A DNA stretch of 6,699 bases from Actinomycetes bacterium (lineage in GTDB: Bacteria; Actinomycetota; Acidimicrobiia; Acidimicrobiales; RAAP-2): the NCBI GenBank assembly GCA_021806055.1, contig JAJZYE010000055.1:1-6699 (forward strand), in the 5' to 3' direction. The translations under genes and the position numbers were made by a program. This document shows positions 4,277 to 6,699 of the stretch, in pieces. Under the pieces are notes generated by a model. It did not search any database and was not told where the DNA came from. It saw only the letters and a list, made by a program, of their open reading frames with translations. Within the stretch, counting starts at the first letter, position 1. Each line of letters opens with the position of its first letter.

Positions 4277-5568
4277 TCGCTGACCACGTCCATCGGACCG
4301 CCACCCACGTCCCCGCGCAGGGTGAAGCGCCCCGGACGGTGCCGTGGCCAGAGAGTGGACCAGGACGCCCGGCTGCGACCCGTCACACCCTTGGCGAGGG
4401 GCGTGCGCGCCATCACCGCCGTGAAGACGAAGCCGGTGCCGTAGACGATCACGAGCGCCGCGGGAACGGCCACGGGCCACGGCACGTGCCAGTTCGCGCC
4501 GTCGACCAGGCGCACGAGGAGCGGGATCCAGATGAGCTGGGACAGGTAGACGCCGTAGGAGTTGTCCGATCCCGACTGGACGGCCGCGCGCACCCACTCG
4601 GTGCGCCGGGGTGAGACGAGGTGCACGCCGAGCAGGTACACGCAGAGGATCATCCCGACGTTGTAGGGCACCACGAGCGGCGCGAAGACCATGTTGCCCG
4701 TGTGCAGGTACAGCGGCCACACGGCGAAGCGGCCGAGGTAACTTGCGACCTCGGCGATCAGGGCACTGGCCGCCGTGGCGAGCACGATGACGCGAGGGTG
4801 CGTCACGATCCACCGATGCACGTCGTCCAGGTGCAGCGCGACGATGACTCCGCCGACGAGGTACGCGGGATACGAGATGATCAGGCGCGTCTGCTCCATC
4901 CCCGAGAGGTGAAAGCCGAAGGGGTGCACGCTCAGTACCACGCCGTAGACCAGCTGACACACCACGGCGCCCACGAGGATCGCCCGGTGCCAGCGCGTCG
5001 CGCGTCGCAGGATCGCGAGCAGGAGCGGGAAGATCACGTAGAACTCCATGATCACGATCAGGTAGTACAGCTGGTAGTACCCCGTCCAGAGCAGGTGCGC
5101 GAAGTGGTCCGCGCCGGCCGCGGAGAGGACGCCGGTGCCACGGAACGTGTAGTACGGGAACGTCGACATCGCGGTGGCACTCGTGAAGAGGTAGTAGATC
5201 ACGGTCCAGGTGAGGTACGGGACACCGACCGCCATGAACCGGCGCCAGGCGTAGCGGCCGAGGTCGACCCGGGGCGCGCTGCGGTAGCTGTACGCCAGCA
5301 TGCACGCCGACACGAACAGGAACGCGTCACGCGAGAAGCGCGTGAGCATGATCAGACCAATGACCGTCGAACTGGTCGCCAAGGGCGCAAAGAAGATCAG
5401 CGCGTGCGTCGAGACCACGGCGGCCTGCTTGAGGGGCCGCATCGCGTCGATGTGGTCGAGGCGACGGCGTGTGCCCGAGGTCGGACCGGCGCGGACGCCA
5501 TCGGCCCGCGCGAGCGGCGGCACCGCCGTCGGCTCGCCCGGCCCCGTTACGCTATCGACTCGCGCCAC
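4273..5568 (-). CDS. Acyltransferase 3 family membrane protein
   Basis: This 431-residue polytopic inner-membrane protein of the acyltransferase-3 (OafA/YrhL-like) family moves acyl groups onto extracytoplasmic carbohydrates, lipids or other acceptors. A polar N-terminus of about 40 residues is followed by about ten hydrophobic segments. The first holds the family's R-x10-H signature (DAMRPLKQAAVVSTH, R44 and H55). FLFVSACMLAYSY matches the second-helix FF.SG-like block, RRFMAVGVPYL the basic R..R...P.Y loop, and SYGVYLSQLIWI the late S.gvYL.H block with Gln in place of His. GTG 5568 overlaps the upstream ligase stop by 22 bp. The upstream Shine-Dalgarno is poor and a later in-frame GTG (Val16) is possible, so the start is uncertain, but either way the gene should be coupled to the ligase. 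The C-terminal tail after the last helix is Arg/Gly-rich. The acceptor is unknown. Confidence 0.87.
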   Translation of the reverse strand: MARVDSVTGPGEPTAVPPLARADGVRAGPTSGTRRRLDHIDAMRPLKQAAVVSTHALIFFAPLATSSTVIGLIMLTRFSRDAFLFVSACMLAYSYRSAPRVDLGRYAWRRFMAVGVPYLTWTVIYYLFTSATAMSTFPYYTFRGTGVLSAAGADHFAHLLWTGYYQLYYLIVIMEFYVIFPLLLAILRRATRWHRAILVGAVVCQLVYGVVLSVHPFGFHLSGMEQTRLIISYPAYLVGGVIVALHLDDVHRWIVTHPRVIVLATAASALIAEVASYLGRFAVWPLYLHTGNMVFAPLVVPYNVGMILCVYLLGVHLVSPRRTEWVRAAVQSGSDNSYGVYLSQLIWIPLLVRLVDGANWHVPWPVAVPAALVIVYGTGFVFTAVMARTPLAKGVTGRSRASWSTLWPRHRPGRFTLRGDVGGGPMDVVSE

Positions 5569-6699
5569 AGTATCGCCGTCGGGTCCGTGCCCAGCAGCCG
5601 CCGCGTGATCTTCCCGGCTCCGTGAACCGGGAGGGCGCTCACGATGGTGATCACCGCCGGACGGCGTGATCGCTGCAGCGACGACGTGAGCACGTCACGA
5701 ACGGTCGTGACGAGACGACGCACGTCACACGCACCGCCGTCGGTCGGCTGCACGTAGAGCGCGGGCACCTGGCCGTACACGTCGTCGGGCTCACCCACGA
5801 CGGCGGCGGCGTCCACCCCATCCAGGGCGAGCACGAGATCCTCGATATCGCGGGGGTAGATCTTCTCGCCGCCTCGGTTGATCACGTCGTCGCGGCGTCC
5901 CACCAGGAACAGGTAGCCGTCCTCGTCGAGGTAGCCCAGATCGCCGGTCCGCAGCCACCCCTCGCCGTCCACGCGGTCCCCGACGTCCCCACCGTCGTAG
6001 TGCGCGATGACCGACGGCCCGCGGATCTCCACGTCGCCCACCACGCGCGACGCGACGGTGGCGGATCCGGTCTCGAGCGCACGGATGCGTAGCGCCACCC
6101 CAACCGCCGGACCCACCGAGCCCACCTTGCGCCGTGCTCCCACGGGATTCGCGCAGATCTGGCTCGCCGCCTCGGTCATACCGTACGTCTCGACCACCGG
6201 AATCCCCGTCGACGCCTCGAACGCGCGTTGGACCGCGGGCGCCAGCGGTGCCGAGGCCGACCGGACGAAGCGCACCGTCGACGGCACCACCTCACCGGGG
6301 CGACGAACGACCAGACGCGCGATCACCGCCGGTACCGCGTTGATCCACGTGACCGACCGCCGCGCGGCCAGCCCCCAGAAGTCGGTGCGATGGAACCCGT
6401 CATCGAGGACCAACGAGCCACCCGCGACGAGCGTCGCGAGGAGCCCCACGACCTGCGCGTTGACGTGCCACAGCGGCAGCGGGCTGAGCCCGCGCGTCGT
6501 CACGCTGAACCCGTGATGGTGCGCCACGAGACCCGCCGTGTACAAGAGCTGCGACTGGGACAGCGCGATGAGCTTCGGTGCGCCGGTCGTACCCGACGAG
6601 GCGAGCAGGACGCCGCCCGAAGGTGACGATCGACGCGGCGACGCGGCGTCGCGTCGCGCACCGGCGACGTCCGCCGCGATCGTCACCCACGCACCGTCG
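5547..6699 (-). CDS. AMP-forming acyl/aryl-CoA ligase (5' end outside window)
   Basis: This is a class I adenylate-forming enzyme that activates a carboxylic acid with ATP and then CoA. All motifs downstream of the window edge are intact: the phosphate-binding loop SSGTTGAPK (about 6573-6599), YGMTEAA (about 6165-6185), TGDLGYLDEDGY (about 5912-5950), GRRDDVINRGGEKIYPRDIE (about 5845-5906) and the C-terminal lysine motif GKITRR (about 5598-5617). The frame is open through the right edge, giving 383 visible residues. The family normally has about 130-150 residues before the SSGTTG loop, so GTG 6686 is not the true start. The substrate is not predictable from motifs; medium/long-chain fatty acids, oxalate-like or aromatic acids are all found in this subgroup. 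Its 22-bp overlap with the acyltransferase suggests one transcript, with the ligase perhaps making the donor acyl-CoA. Confidence 0.92.
   Translation of the reverse strand, partial: DGAWVTIAADVAGARRDAASPRRSSPSGGVLLASSGTTGAPKLIALSQSQLLYTAGLVAHHHGFSVTTRGLSPLPLWHVNAQVVGLLATLVAGGSLVLDDGFHRTDFWGLAARRSVTWINAVPAVIARLVVRRPGEVVPSTVRFVRSASAPLAPAVQRAFEASTGIPVVETYGMTEAASQICANPVGARRKVGSVGPAVGVALRIRALETGSATVASRVVGDVEIRGPSVIAHYDGGDVGDRVDGEGWLRTGDLGYLDEDGYLFLVGRRDDVINRGGEKIYPRDIEDLVLALDGVDAAAVVGEPDDVYGQVPALYVQPTDGGACDVRRLVTTVRDVLTSSLQRSRRPAVITIVSALPVHGAGKITRRLLGTDPTAILWRESIA

Noticed and set aside
4250..5305. Minus-strand 351-codon frame within the acyltransferase
   Set aside because: It is in a different frame from the protein with ten membrane segments and family motifs; the product is Arg/Pro-rich.
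4621..5625. Long plus-strand frame (334 codons)
   Set aside because: It is antisense to the acyltransferase; the His/Arg/Asp/Glu-rich product without a hydrophobic core is a shadow of membrane-helix codons.
6684..6686. GTG 6686 as true start of the CoA ligase
   Set aside because: The SSGTTGAPK loop would lie only 30 residues from the N-terminus, far too close for the family, and the frame continues to the window edge.

Overview
The window is GC-rich and looks actinobacterial. The right-hand genes use almost exclusively G/C-ending codons and GTG or TTG starts. Two intergenic regions carry TAnnnT-type -10 boxes, one of them placed as for a leaderless gene. Nothing here fixes the genus. An Acidimicrobiia-type host is a guess.

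Left half (1 to about 2735) is accessory DNA. Positions 1-697 hold no convincing gene but several inverted repeats: a 13-bp perfect pair at 34-46/84-96, a hairpin at 111-133, and a near-palindrome at 147-175 between two CGGGC copies. Then comes a two-gene cassette of mixed codon usage (698-1941). It encodes an AbiEii-like nucleotidyltransferase and a C-terminal-HTH (XRE) partner that overlaps it by 4 bp, preceded by the operator-like palindrome TATCACTTGTGATA. This is best read as a toxin-antitoxin module with the toxin gene first. Beyond it (about 1950-2500) lie a REP-like repeat, a run of small hairpins and a decayed IS110-family transposase. The transposase remnant has frameshifts, two apparent Trp-to-stop changes, loss of the catalytic Glu and an internal 9-bp tandem repeat.

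Right half (2739-6699) is ordinary-looking chromosome. On the + strand are a secreted SGNH/GDSL hydrolase with three likely disulfides and a histidine phosphatase, separated by a GC-rich hairpin. On the - strand are an acyl/aryl-CoA ligase (5' end outside the window) and a polytopic acyltransferase-3 protein whose start overlaps the ligase by 22 bp. The ligase may supply an acyl-CoA for the membrane acyltransferase. The phosphatase and acyltransferase converge, and a 20-bp perfect palindrome contains both stop codons.

The most interesting system is the NTase-XRE cassette with its palindromic operator. It belongs to a recognisable family arrangement, so it is not claimed as wholly new. The N-terminal domain of its antitoxin is the least understood part.
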